Assembly (NCBI GenBank): GCA_910587865.1
Contig: CAJUNX010000005.1
Coordinates: 214-36,471 of the forward strand
Reading direction: 5' to 3'
DNA length: 36,258 bases
Source: an uncultured Roseburia sp.
Lineage (GTDB): Bacteria; Bacillota; Clostridia; Lachnospirales; Lachnospiraceae
Shown in pieces: positions 16,552-25,709 of the stretch. Numbering within the stretch: position 1 is the stretch's first letter; each line of letters begins with the position of its first letter. The translations under genes were made by a program, and so were the position numbers. The notes under the pieces are model-generated. The model was not told the DNA's origin. It did not search any database and saw only the letters and a program-made list of their open reading frames with translations.

Positions 16552-18144
16552 TTACTGCTGAGCAAGCCACTCGTCCAGCTGTCTCTGATTCTCTGCGATG
16601 ATCTCATCGATTCCCGCATCCGTCAGCGCCTGGTTAAACTCTGCAAGAACGCTTTCCGGCGCCACGGAACCGCTGGAAATCAGTCCGGCATACTGGGATA
16701 CCACGGAATCCACCGCCGCCTTCTGGCTCGAAACGGATGTCGAGTCAAACGCATATCCCAGTGCGAGAGACTTCCGGTCATCGGTAATGCTCGCGTTAAA
16801 TTCCGCCACCTGGTCATAGTAGTCCAGTGTCAGCGGAGACCACTTCGGCTGGGAAAGCTTGTCGCCGTAAATGCCCAGCGCCATGTTATAGGGCGTGCTT
16901 GTGGCGTCCACCCCGTCCATATAGGTCATGATCCCCCGGCTGCCCTCTCCGGTCTCCAGCATCTTCCAGCTCACATTCTGGAGTCCCAGCGTCAGGATCG
17001 TATCCACGTCCCTGTCCAGCTCGTGCTCCTGATACAGATAATTTAAAAATTCATAGGTCTTCTCCGGATTCTCACAGGTCGTCGGAATCGACCAGGTAAG
17101 GCCGGTAAACTGTCCGGTGGTGGCATGGCCCTCCTGCAGTGGAATTGCCGTGATATCCGTGCCACAGGCCTGCGCAAATACCGTGGAGCCGTCTCCCGCG
17201 TATGTCCCGAAGCTTCCCAGATACTGGCCGCCCAGGATCTGCATCTGCGCGCTGTCCGTATTCGTGGCGGCATCCGGTGCAATGTATCCCTTCTGTGCCC
17301 AGTCATACATCCGCTGTGCATACGCCGCATATTCTTCTGATGCATACAGATTCTCAATGGTTGTATTTCCGTCAAGTCCCGCCCCCATCAGCACACCGCA
17401 GGACGACTGGGTTCCCAGCGAATCGACAAGATTGTAGCTTGCATAATTATCTGTCGTCGAGCTCATACCGGCCAGGCAGTAATATCCGTCGCCGTATTTC
17501 TCCTTAAAGCTGGCGAACAGCTCCTCCAGCTCCTCAATGGAATAGATCTTATCCTCCTCCAGCTCAAAGCCGATCTCATCCAGCATATCCGTGCGGGCCA
17601 GGTATCCCAGGCTGCTTCCGTGCAGCTCCACACAGGGAATCGCATACAGGCTCCCGCCGTAATATCCCCCGGCCATCGCCGGTCCCTGGGATTTTTCGAT
17701 ATCAGCGCCGTACTTCTCCTGCAGCTCATCCAGTGGCATGATCATCCCCTTATTGGCGAGATCGCCGGTCATCCCGAGGGTAAAGATCAGATCCAGCTTT
17801 TCCCCGCTGGTCAGCATCATGTTGTTCTGAGCAACTACTTCTGACACACTGATCGGATAGAGTGTCACGGTCACACCAAGCTCCTCGAACACGATGTCGT
17901 TAATCGCCTGCTCCACCTCCAGAAGCCCGCTCGGGTTCTCGCCGACGGTGACGATCTCCATCACGATATTGTACGACTCACCATCCTGTACGGCCGCAGC
18001 GCTTCCCGTACCGGAGCCTCCCTGCTCCGTACCGGGCGCAGCCGTACCGGTGTCCCCCGTTTTGCCGCAGCCTGCCAGCCCCGTTACCAGCGCTGCCGTC
18101 ATCAGTCCTGCCAGAAATTTTTTCCCCTTCATTCCTTTTTCCAT
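16552..18144 (-). CDS. Oligosaccharide-binding lipoprotein
   Basis: A 530-residue extracellular solute-binding protein. It has a type II signal peptide with lipobox TGLAGC (Cys26), then a Gly/Ser/Thr-rich linker (TGTAAPGTEQGGSGTGSAAA) before the binding domain. The length fits the large LplA/YtcQ-type binding proteins that partner LplB/YtcP permeases. The start could be ATG 18144 or 18129 (MKGKKF); AAAGGA before the first is the better-placed site. It is the first gene of the minus operon and faces the divergent kinase/regulator pair, the usual arrangement for a transporter under two-component control. It would capture the glycan fragment and deliver it to the permeases. Confidence 0.93.
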   Translation of the reverse strand: MEKGMKGKKFLAGLMTAALVTGLAGCGKTGDTGTAAPGTEQGGSGTGSAAAVQDGESYNIVMEIVTVGENPSGLLEVEQAINDIVFEELGVTVTLYPISVSEVVAQNNMMLTSGEKLDLIFTLGMTGDLANKGMIMPLDELQEKYGADIEKSQGPAMAGGYYGGSLYAIPCVELHGSSLGYLARTDMLDEIGFELEEDKIYSIEELEELFASFKEKYGDGYYCLAGMSSTTDNYASYNLVDSLGTQSSCGVLMGAGLDGNTTIENLYASEEYAAYAQRMYDWAQKGYIAPDAATNTDSAQMQILGGQYLGSFGTYAGDGSTVFAQACGTDITAIPLQEGHATTGQFTGLTWSIPTTCENPEKTYEFLNYLYQEHELDRDVDTILTLGLQNVSWKMLETGEGSRGIMTYMDGVDATSTPYNMALGIYGDKLSQPKWSPLTLDYYDQVAEFNASITDDRKSLALGYAFDSTSVSSQKAAVDSVVSQYAGLISSGSVAPESVLAEFNQALTDAGIDEIIAENQRQLDEWLAQQ

Positions 18145-18292
18145 TCCTTTCGTTGGTTGTTTTGTTTGTCGCTGAATTCAGTCTATCACGTGGTTTTCAT
18201 GGATGGAATGCACAGAATAAACCTCCGGTTTCAGAAAATGAACTTCTGTTTCGTTTCCGCTTTTCTTTTTTCTGCTCCCTGCGCTATAATAA

Positions 18293-18343
18293 TGCCATGA
18301 TGTCGGGGTCAAAAGCATCTGACCCCATGATACCTTCGGATTT
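18293..18343. repeat. Stem-loop repeat, copy D (partial) in kinase leader
   Basis: GGGGTCA...TGACCCC hairpin (18305-18326) with the same loop AAAGCATC and the same flanks (GATGT before; ATGAT.CCTTCGG after) as copy C at 11047-11163. After about 40 shared bases it diverges, and the distal stems of copy C are not kept as such. TATAAT at 18285-18290, just before it, may be the -10 of the kinase promoter, so this hairpin would lie at the 5' end of that transcript. The rest of the 18145-18445 spacer shows no gene. Confidence 0.65.
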
Positions 18344-18445
18344 CTGCGTGTTTCACACTCCCGTCATCCGAAAAACATTCGAAATCTGCTCATTTTCCTG
18401 TGGAAAACAGCTGCTTTCTCATAAAAGAAACGGAGGAACTGCACC

Positions 18446-20083
18446 ATGACACGGATATCCTTACCGGGCGCACTGGCGAAGAAGCTCTCTCTTCTGCTCC
18501 TTGTATTTGTGCTTCCTTTAAATGTCCTTTCCCTCGGAGCCGCCTACATTATGATTTCCGATGCGCAGGATTCCGCCAGAAGCGCACAGGAATCGCTGCT
18601 CTCGTCCTATTCCGTGAAAGTCGATGAGCATGTCACCAATACCAGCCATCTGCTCTACGAGCTCATAGACGGCAATGATTTCATGCGCGGCATGCTGACA
18701 CTCCCGGAGGGCGATTCGTATCAGATCGCCAGGCATCGGTTTTTCGTGACCACCAGCCAGACCCTTATCACCTCCAGGGCTGCGGATATGATCTTTCTGG
18801 AGGTGGACTCCGCGGACGATCTCGTCATTGTCCCAGACAGCGCACCCGCCGTCGGGATAAAGGAGTTCCGCGCTTATCTGCTCTCCGATGATGCCCCGAA
18901 CATCTCCCGCGGATGGCAGCTCGTTCAGATCAGCGGCAGCCCCTGCCTGATCATCAGTCTCAACGGAAGAGGCTACCGGTACGGCGCGCTCATTTCCCTC
19001 GACCGCATGACAGCTGATATCGAACAATTCCTCGATTATTCGGATTATCAGCTGATCTTCGCAATGAATGAGTCCGTTGCCGTCCCCGATGGAATGACGG
19101 ATATCGCTGTGTCATCTGATGAATGCGGATTAATCCTGCATCTTCTGATCCCGCGCTCCGAATTCATCCGCGGCATCTCCTTTTGGAAATGGGGTGTACT
19201 GGCACTGTTTCTTCTCTACATCACGCTGATTCCCCTGCTGTACTTTTTCCTGAAAAAGTGGGTGATCCTTCCGCTGCGCATCTTAAACACTGCCCACGCC
19301 GAATTAAAAGCCGGACATCAGGATTACCGCATCCAGACCGCCGCTTCCTCCCACGAATTCCACACCGCCTATGAGTCCTTTAACGCCATGGCGGAGAGCA
19401 TTCAGACGCTGACCTTAGAGACCATCAATCAGGAGCTTGCCTATAAACAGATGCTGCTGACCAACCTGCAGCTGCAGATACGGCCTCACTTTCTGTTAAA
19501 TACCTTTAACCTGGTCCATACCCTGATTCAAACGCACCGGAACGAAGCCGCACAGAAGCTCATCCTGTATCTGTCCGAATATTTCCGCTACCTGTTCCAG
19601 TATGCGGAGGACTTAGAACTGTTCCAAAAGGAATACCGGCTGGTCTGCGATTATCTGGACATGGCTGCCCTGCAGTTCCCGGACGCTTTTACGTTCAGCA
19701 GCCAGATCGATCCCGAAATCGACCTGATCCGGATTCCGCCCCTGCTGCTGCACAATTTTATCGAGAATATCATCAGCCATGCGCTGGTGGCAGGCAGGGT
19801 CGTGCACATCATGTTCTGCGCCTTCTACGACGACGGGACCGTCACCTTTCAGATCGCGGACGACGGCCGCGGCATGAGTGAGGAGGATGTCGCGCAGATC
19901 AACCAGGGGGAATATACCTCCATAAAAAAGGGGAAGCATCTGGGAATTCGCAATTCGATCACGCGGCTGAAATACTTTTATCAGGGACAGGCCTCCGTGA
20001 CCGTGGAATCCTCCGTCAACGAAGGCACCACCTTCACGATCACCTTTCCCTATGATTTGGAGCTGCAGGAAGAATATTCATAG
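18446..20083 (+). CDS. YesM-type sensor histidine kinase
   Basis: A 545-residue membrane sensor. The first membrane helix is at about 12-36, an extracellular sensor region follows to about 250, and the second helix at about 250-275 (VLALFLLYITLIPLLYFFL) leads into a HAMP-like segment. The His_kinase H-box is LQIRPHFLLNTF near residue 347. The ATPase domain has N-box LLHNFIENIISHAL near 435, G1 ADDGRGMS and G2 LGIRNSITRLKYFY. All key boxes are present, so it should be active. A good AAACGGAGG site precedes the ATG. It is cotranscribed with the response regulator 16 bp downstream and divergent from the transporter operon, which it very likely controls in response to an extracellular glycan. Confidence 0.95.
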   Translation: MTRISLPGALAKKLSLLLLVFVLPLNVLSLGAAYIMISDAQDSARSAQESLLSSYSVKVDEHVTNTSHLLYELIDGNDFMRGMLTLPEGDSYQIARHRFFVTTSQTLITSRAADMIFLEVDSADDLVIVPDSAPAVGIKEFRAYLLSDDAPNISRGWQLVQISGSPCLIISLNGRGYRYGALISLDRMTADIEQFLDYSDYQLIFAMNESVAVPDGMTDIAVSSDECGLILHLLIPRSEFIRGISFWKWGVLALFLLYITLIPLLYFFLKKWVILPLRILNTAHAELKAGHQDYRIQTAASSHEFHTAYESFNAMAESIQTLTLETINQELAYKQMLLTNLQLQIRPHFLLNTFNLVHTLIQTHRNEAAQKLILYLSEYFRYLFQYAEDLELFQKEYRLVCDYLDMAALQFPDAFTFSSQIDPEIDLIRIPPLLLHNFIENIISHALVAGRVVHIMFCAFYDDGTVTFQIADDGRGMSEEDVAQINQGEYTSIKKGKHLGIRNSITRLKYFYQGQASVTVESSVNEGTTFTITFPYDLELQEEYS

Positions 20084-20099
20084 AATGGGGAGGACTCAT

Positions 20100-20897
20100 A
20101 TGCGTTTGCTGATCGTTAATGATGCGATTCCGGTAACGGAATCCATGAAAGAGGATATTGAGTGGAAGAGATACGGAATTGATGACGTGCTGACCGCCTA
20201 TAATGTCGATGAGGCGAAAGCAGCGATCGGAAAGCAGCGTATCGATGTCCTGCTCTGCGATATTGAGATGCCCGGCCAGAACGGCCTGGAGCTGATTCGC
20301 TGGATTCGGAAGTCGCAGCTGGATATCGAGTGCATCCTGTTAACCTGTCACGCGGATTTTTCTTACGCACGGGATGCGGTCGCTCTGGGCTGTCAGGACT
20401 ATCTGCTGATTCCCGCCAGCTATGAGGATATCGGCGCCGTCGTGCAGAAGGTGGTTTCCCGCTGCCTTGAAAAGGACGAGCACCGGCAGCTGATGGAATA
20501 CGGCAAAAACTGGCTGCACGACCAGCAGGCCATCGTATCCGCCCCCGCCGAAAGCATGCGCTCACCCAAAGAGTCTGTGGAGGAGTGCGTCTCCTATCTC
20601 ATGCAGTACCTGACCAGGGAGGAGTTAAGCGTCCAGGAGATCGCCGCTCACTGCTGTTTAAGCCCGATCTACTTAAACCGGATTTTCAAAAAAGAAAAGG
20701 GGATTTCCATCAGCCAGTATATCATCCGTGAAAAAATGGCGCTGGCTGCCAGACTCCTTGAGCATCCGGCAAGCCAGGCCAGCGTTGTCGCGAATCAGGT
20801 CGGCTATCCCAACTATTCCTATTTTTCGGCTACGTTTAAAAAATACTACGGCTGCACACCGTCCCAGTACCGGGAGCAGTTCGGGAAGCAGGGATAA
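20100..20897 (+). CDS. AraC-type response regulator, atypical receiver
   Basis: A 265-residue regulator with an N-terminal receiver (1-115) and a C-terminal AraC double HTH (about 165-262: LSVQEIAAHCCLSPIYLNRI, then the second HTH through VANQVGYPNYSYFSATFKK). The phosphoacceptor is Asp54 (LLCDIEMPG) and Thr82 is in place. The acidic pair is reduced to Asn7-Asp8, and the almost invariant lysine of the DYLLKP motif is isoleucine (DYLLIP, residue 104). ATG 20100 follows GGGGAGG. It is cotranscribed with the kinase and probably activates the divergent transporter operon. The missing lysine suggests weakened or altered phosphorylation switching, or activation by another route. Confidence 0.93.
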   Translation: MRLLIVNDAIPVTESMKEDIEWKRYGIDDVLTAYNVDEAKAAIGKQRIDVLLCDIEMPGQNGLELIRWIRKSQLDIECILLTCHADFSYARDAVALGCQDYLLIPASYEDIGAVVQKVVSRCLEKDEHRQLMEYGKNWLHDQQAIVSAPAESMRSPKESVEECVSYLMQYLTREELSVQEIAAHCCLSPIYLNRIFKKEKGISISQYIIREKMALAARLLEHPASQASVVANQVGYPNYSYFSATFKKYYGCTPSQYREQFGKQG

Positions 20898-20911
20898 ATC
20901 CCGGCTCCCCG

Positions 20912-20938
20912 GACTGTCCCTTCTGATCCGGGACAGTC
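20912..20938. terminator. Stem-loop between convergent genes
   Basis: GACTGTCCC and GGGACAGTC form a perfect 9-bp stem with a 9-base loop between the end of the response regulator and the end of the esterase gene. No T-run is present on either side, so termination would be weak or factor-assisted. Confidence 0.45.
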
Positions 20939-20957
20939 ATATCCGCCGGCACATGCA

Positions 20958-22199
20958 TCACCCTTCATGGTAAATGCTCTTCTTCGTCTCCGGATCCCGC
21001 GAGAAACAGGCAAAGAAATCATATGCCTGCCGCGCCATCTCCGGTGTCGGCCAGTGTGGCATATTCATTTCGCACATAATTTTTATCCGGGCAATACCGT
21101 CACCGCTTTTCAGACTCCCGATATAACTTGTTATTCCGTCCCGCTCTACCGTCTCCCGGCAGTCCTCCGCCAGCGGCAGTCCGATATTCTTTTCCTCCGC
21201 AGAGATGTCTGCCCTGTCCTTTAACGCCATCACCTCAGATAACGTAATCTCTCCGGCATGGTTCACACGCGCCCAGGAATTGATTCCGTCAATCAGCGTC
21301 TTTGCATCCGACTCCCCGGTGAAGAATCCCTTATAATCGTAGTACGGAAACCGGTTGCCATCCAGATTACCATAGATGTTGATCACCGGCATACAGGTAC
21401 CCATCTTAATCGCACGCGGTTTTCCGTCAAAGGGAAGCTGCGGCTCCGGCCCGATCGCCTTCTCACAAAAGCCGTCCGAGATCGGCGCCCCGCAGGGTGC
21501 GACAGCCGCAAAGAGATCCGGCCGCTTATTCCCCAGCAGATTTGACATATATCCGCCATAGGAAAATCCTGCAACATAGACCCGGCTCTCATCCACCGGA
21601 TAAAGCGCCTTTGCCTCCTCTAAGATCTCCTCAATCACATCGTCCAGCTCGATGGATGGCGCGATTACGATCCACTCCCGCTTTGCCGCCTCCTGCACCC
21701 AGCCCCAGCCGTCGATGATGCTGATGGGGTTAAATCCGCCGTGAAGAACGAACACAACCGGATATTTCCGCGTATTATCCGGATCAAAAGCGGATACCGG
21801 CACAAAGGAATTCCAGCGCTTAAACCGGTTCTGCCTCGCCTGATGCCCCTCGTCCCTCCAGTGATAGCCGGTCCGCAGCTCATATTCCTCCCAGGACATC
21901 GGGACATCCTCTCCGTGGAATTCCTTTACCATCCCGCGCTTTGCCCAGTAGGAGATCACCTCCGGCGCGTGATCGTCCAGGCTCATCGTCACCGGCTCCA
22001 TCATCTGATCCAGAGCATCAATATATCCGCTCTCTTTTAACGCCTCAAGATCCACCTGATCGTTAAATGTCGTATACAGATCGCGTATCTGGTCAATGCG
22101 TCCGGCGTCTGTCATGACAAACTGTTTGTCCAAAATCGCATTCAGCCGATTCTCCCTGACGCTGCTGTCTTCCTGCTTCTGATTCATCTGTTCTGACAT
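20958..22199 (-). CDS. Alpha/beta-hydrolase esterase (PHB-depolymerase/LpqC-like)
   Basis: A 413-residue hydrolase. The first 130 residues are a helical extension; the core follows with oxyanion segment FVLHGGFN (HGG at 153-155) and nucleophile elbow GFSYGG (Ser213). Later segments include NIYGNLDGNRFPYYD and a C-terminal MPHWPTPEMARQAYDFF that may hold the catalytic histidine. There is no signal peptide. I start at ATG 22199 because AAAGGGGG lies six bases before it; a longer frame reaching 22334 runs into the upstream pseudogene. It is the last gene of the glycan hydrolase operon. The likely role is removing acyl groups from imported oligosaccharides, an inference from fold and context. Confidence 0.85.
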   Translation of the reverse strand: MSEQMNQKQEDSSVRENRLNAILDKQFVMTDAGRIDQIRDLYTTFNDQVDLEALKESGYIDALDQMMEPVTMSLDDHAPEVISYWAKRGMVKEFHGEDVPMSWEEYELRTGYHWRDEGHQARQNRFKRWNSFVPVSAFDPDNTRKYPVVFVLHGGFNPISIIDGWGWVQEAAKREWIVIAPSIELDDVIEEILEEAKALYPVDESRVYVAGFSYGGYMSNLLGNKRPDLFAAVAPCGAPISDGFCEKAIGPEPQLPFDGKPRAIKMGTCMPVINIYGNLDGNRFPYYDYKGFFTGESDAKTLIDGINSWARVNHAGEITLSEVMALKDRADISAEEKNIGLPLAEDCRETVERDGITSYIGSLKSGDGIARIKIMCEMNMPHWPTPEMARQAYDFFACFSRDPETKKSIYHEG

Positions 22200-22257
22200 C
22201 TTAATCCCCCTTTTCGTTCCAATTGTGTCAAATGCCCCGTTATCCCCGTCCTTTCGG

Positions 22258-22908
22258 TTACAAAATGCGCCCTGCCGTATCAGTAAAGAATCTGTCGCAG
22301 TCCCTGGCCGCAATCTCCGGGCATTCATCCGCACCGCCGTGTCCGAGATGCTGATACGTCAGAAGCGATGCGCCGGGAATCGTCTGCGCGACCTTCAGCG
22401 CATCCTCCGGCTTCGCAAGCGGATCAAGCCCTCCGTTCCAGATCAGCACCGGCACCGGGATCCCTGCCAGCCTCGCACAGAATTCCTCCTCCGACTTCGC
22501 GCCGCAGCAGGTCATATCGCCCTCATTCGGCACCGTGAATTCCTCCGGCGTGCGACTTTGCAGGATTTACATATGCTCCTTATGGTTTGCCTCCCTGCGC
22601 GCGAGGCGTTCCGGATCCTTTGTCGGGTGACGCTCCATCCAGGCCATTTTTTCCAGCGCCTCCCTGTTTCCCGCAAGCATCTCCGTATCCGGCAGATTCC
22701 AGGGTTTCCTCTGCGCGCCCTCCGGCGCCTCATGATACTGTACAATCCCGTCGCAGCACACAAAGCCCCTTAGAAGCTATGGCCGGTGAAATGCGATATG
22801 CCAGCCCGCCCAGTTGCCGTGTGACACGCCCGTGTAATAAAAGTCCGGTATCCCCATCGCCTCCGCAAAGCGGATGATATCCTCCTGTTTCCGATTTCCC
22901 GGCTTCTT
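22258..22908 (-). pseudogene. Alpha/beta hydrolase broken by in-frame stops
   Basis: The minus strand reads DIIRFAEAMGIPDFYYTGVS and HGNWAGWHIAFHRP, with nucleophile elbow GVSHG. A TAG then follows, and the same frame goes on LLRGFVCCDGIVQYHEAPEG. A TAA after KEHM interrupts again, and the same frame resumes ILQSRTPEEFTVPNEGDM through PVPVLIWNGGLDPLAKPEDA to the histidine region TYQHLGHGG and a normal end. Two nonsense codons thus split one frame, and the N-terminal third before DIIRFAEAM is lost or unrecognisable, with another stop near 22908. The gene lies between the glycosidase and the esterase of the same operon, so the operon has lost one enzyme. Confidence 0.8.
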
Positions 22909-22924
22909 CTATTCGACACCTGTC

Positions 22925-25612
22925 CTATTCCTGCTCCCACAGGATCACGTCACCCACAATCCCCAGCGGCTCTAAGACCGTCTGCCGGCGGAAGAAGGGT
23001 CCGAAGCTCACATCCGGCATCGCCTGCACCCTGCGGGCCAGCGTCGTCGCCACCTCGATGCGAAGCCGGTTCTCCCCCGGCCGCACGGCCTTCGTCAGAT
23101 CGGACAGGTAATCCGGGCAGATCCTGCTGCCGACGCGGCTCTCATTGCACCACACCTCGACGCACTCGTAAGCGTCTTCGATCTCAAGCACATAGCGCCG
23201 GGCTGTCATGTCTTCATCTGTCGTTTTTATATCGAATGTCGTCTCATAGCGTATAAAGCCACCGAAATCCGGGTATATCCTGCCGATATCCGTCAGCCGC
23301 TCTGACTTCCTTTCATCCCGGAATGCCGGATACTCCGCCGCGCCGCAGAACGAAACGGTAAAGCCCTCCAGAACCTGCTTTTTTCCGCCCGGCTGTATCT
23401 TTTGCTGCAGCTGCTTTCCCTTAAGCGCATCTTTCTTTTCCGCAAAGGCTACAATCATCATTTCATAGGAGGACAGCGAAATCCGCAGCCTCGTACCCGC
23501 CTCACATGTCTCCTGCTCCACCGGGCGCAGTACATGCTCCATCGCATCGTACGCATACGCGTATCCGCGTGCAGGCACCGTCACCGTTCCCTCAAAGCGC
23601 TCTCCCATGCTCTCGTTCGAGAACAGCCAGAGATCCTCTGTCTGCCGGTAGTGATAATACCGGATCTGACTGCAGGACGGCTCGACCGTGATCTCCGCCA
23701 GCCCTCTGCCGCGCAGTACGGCCGCAAGCTCCTCTAATGCCACAACCTCGCCATACGGCTCCTCTGTCAGTACAAAATCCGCCCCGCGCTTTGGCTTTCC
23801 TCCGACAAAGAATACCGGAAAGCTGTGCTCTTTCGCTTTCGCGCAAAAATCTGCCACCGCTTCTCCCACAAACTCCATCTCCGGAATCACCAGCGCGTCA
23901 AATGTCTCTTCGTTGATTACAAGCTTCCCGCCGCGCAGACTGCATACCGGCGATGCAAAGATATCCGGCGTGATCAGATCAAAATCAATCTGTCCCTCCG
24001 CCAGCTCCCGCGCCGGCTGTTCGGCATCCATGCTCATCCCGCTCCACGACGCCATGCCGGAATGCAGCAGCGCTGCCGGCGCGATGTGCTGCCCGCCGCT
24101 GATCAGATGCGCCGTCCGCTGCATATAGGCCATCAGCTCACCGAATGCCCGAAACTGCGGATTCTCCCCGTGCGCATAAAAATGCGGCGGACAGTCCGGA
24201 TCCGGAAATGCCTTCGGGGAAAACGCGTGCGGGACAAAGTGATTGATCCCCCGCACCAGGAAATGATCTGCCAGATACTTCATGCTGCGCACGCCGAAGC
24301 TCCAGCCGTACGCACCGAACAGCTCCACCATCGCGCGGCCCTTTTTGCGAGGATCCATATGCGCCAGTCCCGCGCCGAGCTTTGCCAGCATAAAATGATA
24401 AAAATCCCCGTCCGGCTGGTATTCGCCTCCCGGCAGCCGGTTCTCCGCGCCGGGCAGGATTCCCCCGCCGATCACGTCGATGCCGGCCATGTGCTGTCCC
24501 TTTAACGCCCGGAAATAATCTCCCATATAATTGACCGTCGCACTTCGGTTCTGATCCTCCACCATATGGCCGATGTACTCCACACCGTGCGACTCGCACC
24601 AGTCCCCCAGCTGCACGGAAAAATTCTGCGAGATCAGCTGCGTCATGGCATTCATATAGGCATAGCGGACCTGTCCGGTGCGCTCCCGATCTTTCCCCCC
24701 ATCCCATAAAAGCGGCATCAGAGACAGCCAGTCCGCCCCCAGCTGCTCCTCTAAGAGCCCTGGCATCTCCCCGCTCCAGGGCAGCGCCATCCTCCGCTCG
24801 CCGAGGAAGGTCTTATCGTCATACAGATCCGCACAGTTTCCGGCCAGGGGTTCATCCGAGAAAAATCCGCGAAAGGTTTTTCCGAAATCCTTTGCGTAAC
24901 GGGCATATACCGGCTCATATACCTGATCGATCAGCACGCGCACGCTGTCTTTATTCAGCGGATTCATGTAATCCGTCCTGCCCCCGCCATTCTGTGTAAA
25001 ATAGATCACATAGATCCGCCACATCCCCGCCGGGACATCCCAGGTGAGCACATCCCCGTCCAGCGCGTCCGTAATATCCAGTCCGTCGCCGATGACATTC
25101 CCTTTTACCACCGGATATGCCATCACCCTCCAGATCTGATCCGTGTCAAAATGACGCCGCTTCGGCGTTTCCATCCCCGGTATCGCCATACTGCTCTGTG
25201 AAAACAGCTTCTCCTGTTCCGCAATCGCCTCCGTCACCCGGTACTCCGCCTGATGTGTCATGCCGTGCACATCCGCTGTCACGAAGCTCAGATACTGCTT
25301 GCAGAGGGACGGGTCCGCATCGATATAACCGCCATTCGCATAACCGGTGGGGAAATGGGAGTCGTCCAGAAGCCACACACCCATCCCCCGGGCTCTGGCC
25401 TCCTCCATAATGATATCCATATCCCGCCACCATCCCGGCCCGCAGAAATCCGGGTGAGGCCTGCACTCCAGGCAGACCTCGCGGATCTTACTTTGCTCAA
25501 TCGCATCCATATATTCCCGCAGCACGGCCTCACTTTCACCATGCTGCCAGAAAAAGGGGAGAATGTAGCTTCCGCCGTCTCCCGCAAACAATTCTTCTAA
25601 TGTTCGTTCCAT
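22925..25612 (-). CDS. Large glycoside hydrolase-like protein with beta-sandwich C-terminus
   Basis: About 895 residues, no signal peptide. The N-terminal barrel shows REVCLECRPHPDFCGPGWW (44-62) and GMGVWLLDDSHFPTGYANG (77-94), a signature of large glycosidase-like proteins common in Lachnospiraceae and distantly similar to the GH106 group. The C-terminal 150 residues form a jelly-roll with a GH2-like sugar-binding pattern (VEVWCNESRVGSRICPDYLS, RPGENRLRIEVATTLARR). I start at ATG 25612, seven bases after GGGAG; the longer frame overlaps the upstream esterase. It lies second in the operon, 97 bp after that esterase. It probably cleaves a sugar from the imported glycan. I cannot name the specificity. 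Confidence 0.78.
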   Translation of the reverse strand: MERTLEELFAGDGGSYILPFFWQHGESEAVLREYMDAIEQSKIREVCLECRPHPDFCGPGWWRDMDIIMEEARARGMGVWLLDDSHFPTGYANGGYIDADPSLCKQYLSFVTADVHGMTHQAEYRVTEAIAEQEKLFSQSSMAIPGMETPKRRHFDTDQIWRVMAYPVVKGNVIGDGLDITDALDGDVLTWDVPAGMWRIYVIYFTQNGGGRTDYMNPLNKDSVRVLIDQVYEPVYARYAKDFGKTFRGFFSDEPLAGNCADLYDDKTFLGERRMALPWSGEMPGLLEEQLGADWLSLMPLLWDGGKDRERTGQVRYAYMNAMTQLISQNFSVQLGDWCESHGVEYIGHMVEDQNRSATVNYMGDYFRALKGQHMAGIDVIGGGILPGAENRLPGGEYQPDGDFYHFMLAKLGAGLAHMDPRKKGRAMVELFGAYGWSFGVRSMKYLADHFLVRGINHFVPHAFSPKAFPDPDCPPHFYAHGENPQFRAFGELMAYMQRTAHLISGGQHIAPAALLHSGMASWSGMSMDAEQPARELAEGQIDFDLITPDIFASPVCSLRGGKLVINEETFDALVIPEMEFVGEAVADFCAKAKEHSFPVFFVGGKPKRGADFVLTEEPYGEVVALEELAAVLRGRGLAEITVEPSCSQIRYYHYRQTEDLWLFSNESMGERFEGTVTVPARGYAYAYDAMEHVLRPVEQETCEAGTRLRISLSSYEMMIVAFAEKKDALKGKQLQQKIQPGGKKQVLEGFTVSFCGAAEYPAFRDERKSERLTDIGRIYPDFGGFIRYETTFDIKTTDEDMTARRYVLEIEDAYECVEVWCNESRVGSRICPDYLSDLTKAVRPGENRLRIEVATTLARRVQAMPDVSFGPFFRRQTVLEPLGIVGDVILWEQE

Positions 25613-25709
25613 TTCATTTCTCCCTTCCGCCACGTTCCCGCATCCACATCGCAGGCCCGCCATCCGTGATCTGTCGTCCTTCGATACGCATATCCCTGCA
25701 TTTTCGGTG

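Noticed and set aside
23825..24505. 226-codon plus-strand frame inside the second glycosidase gene
   Set aside because: Antisense shadow of a GC-rich coding region; no motif, no start signal.
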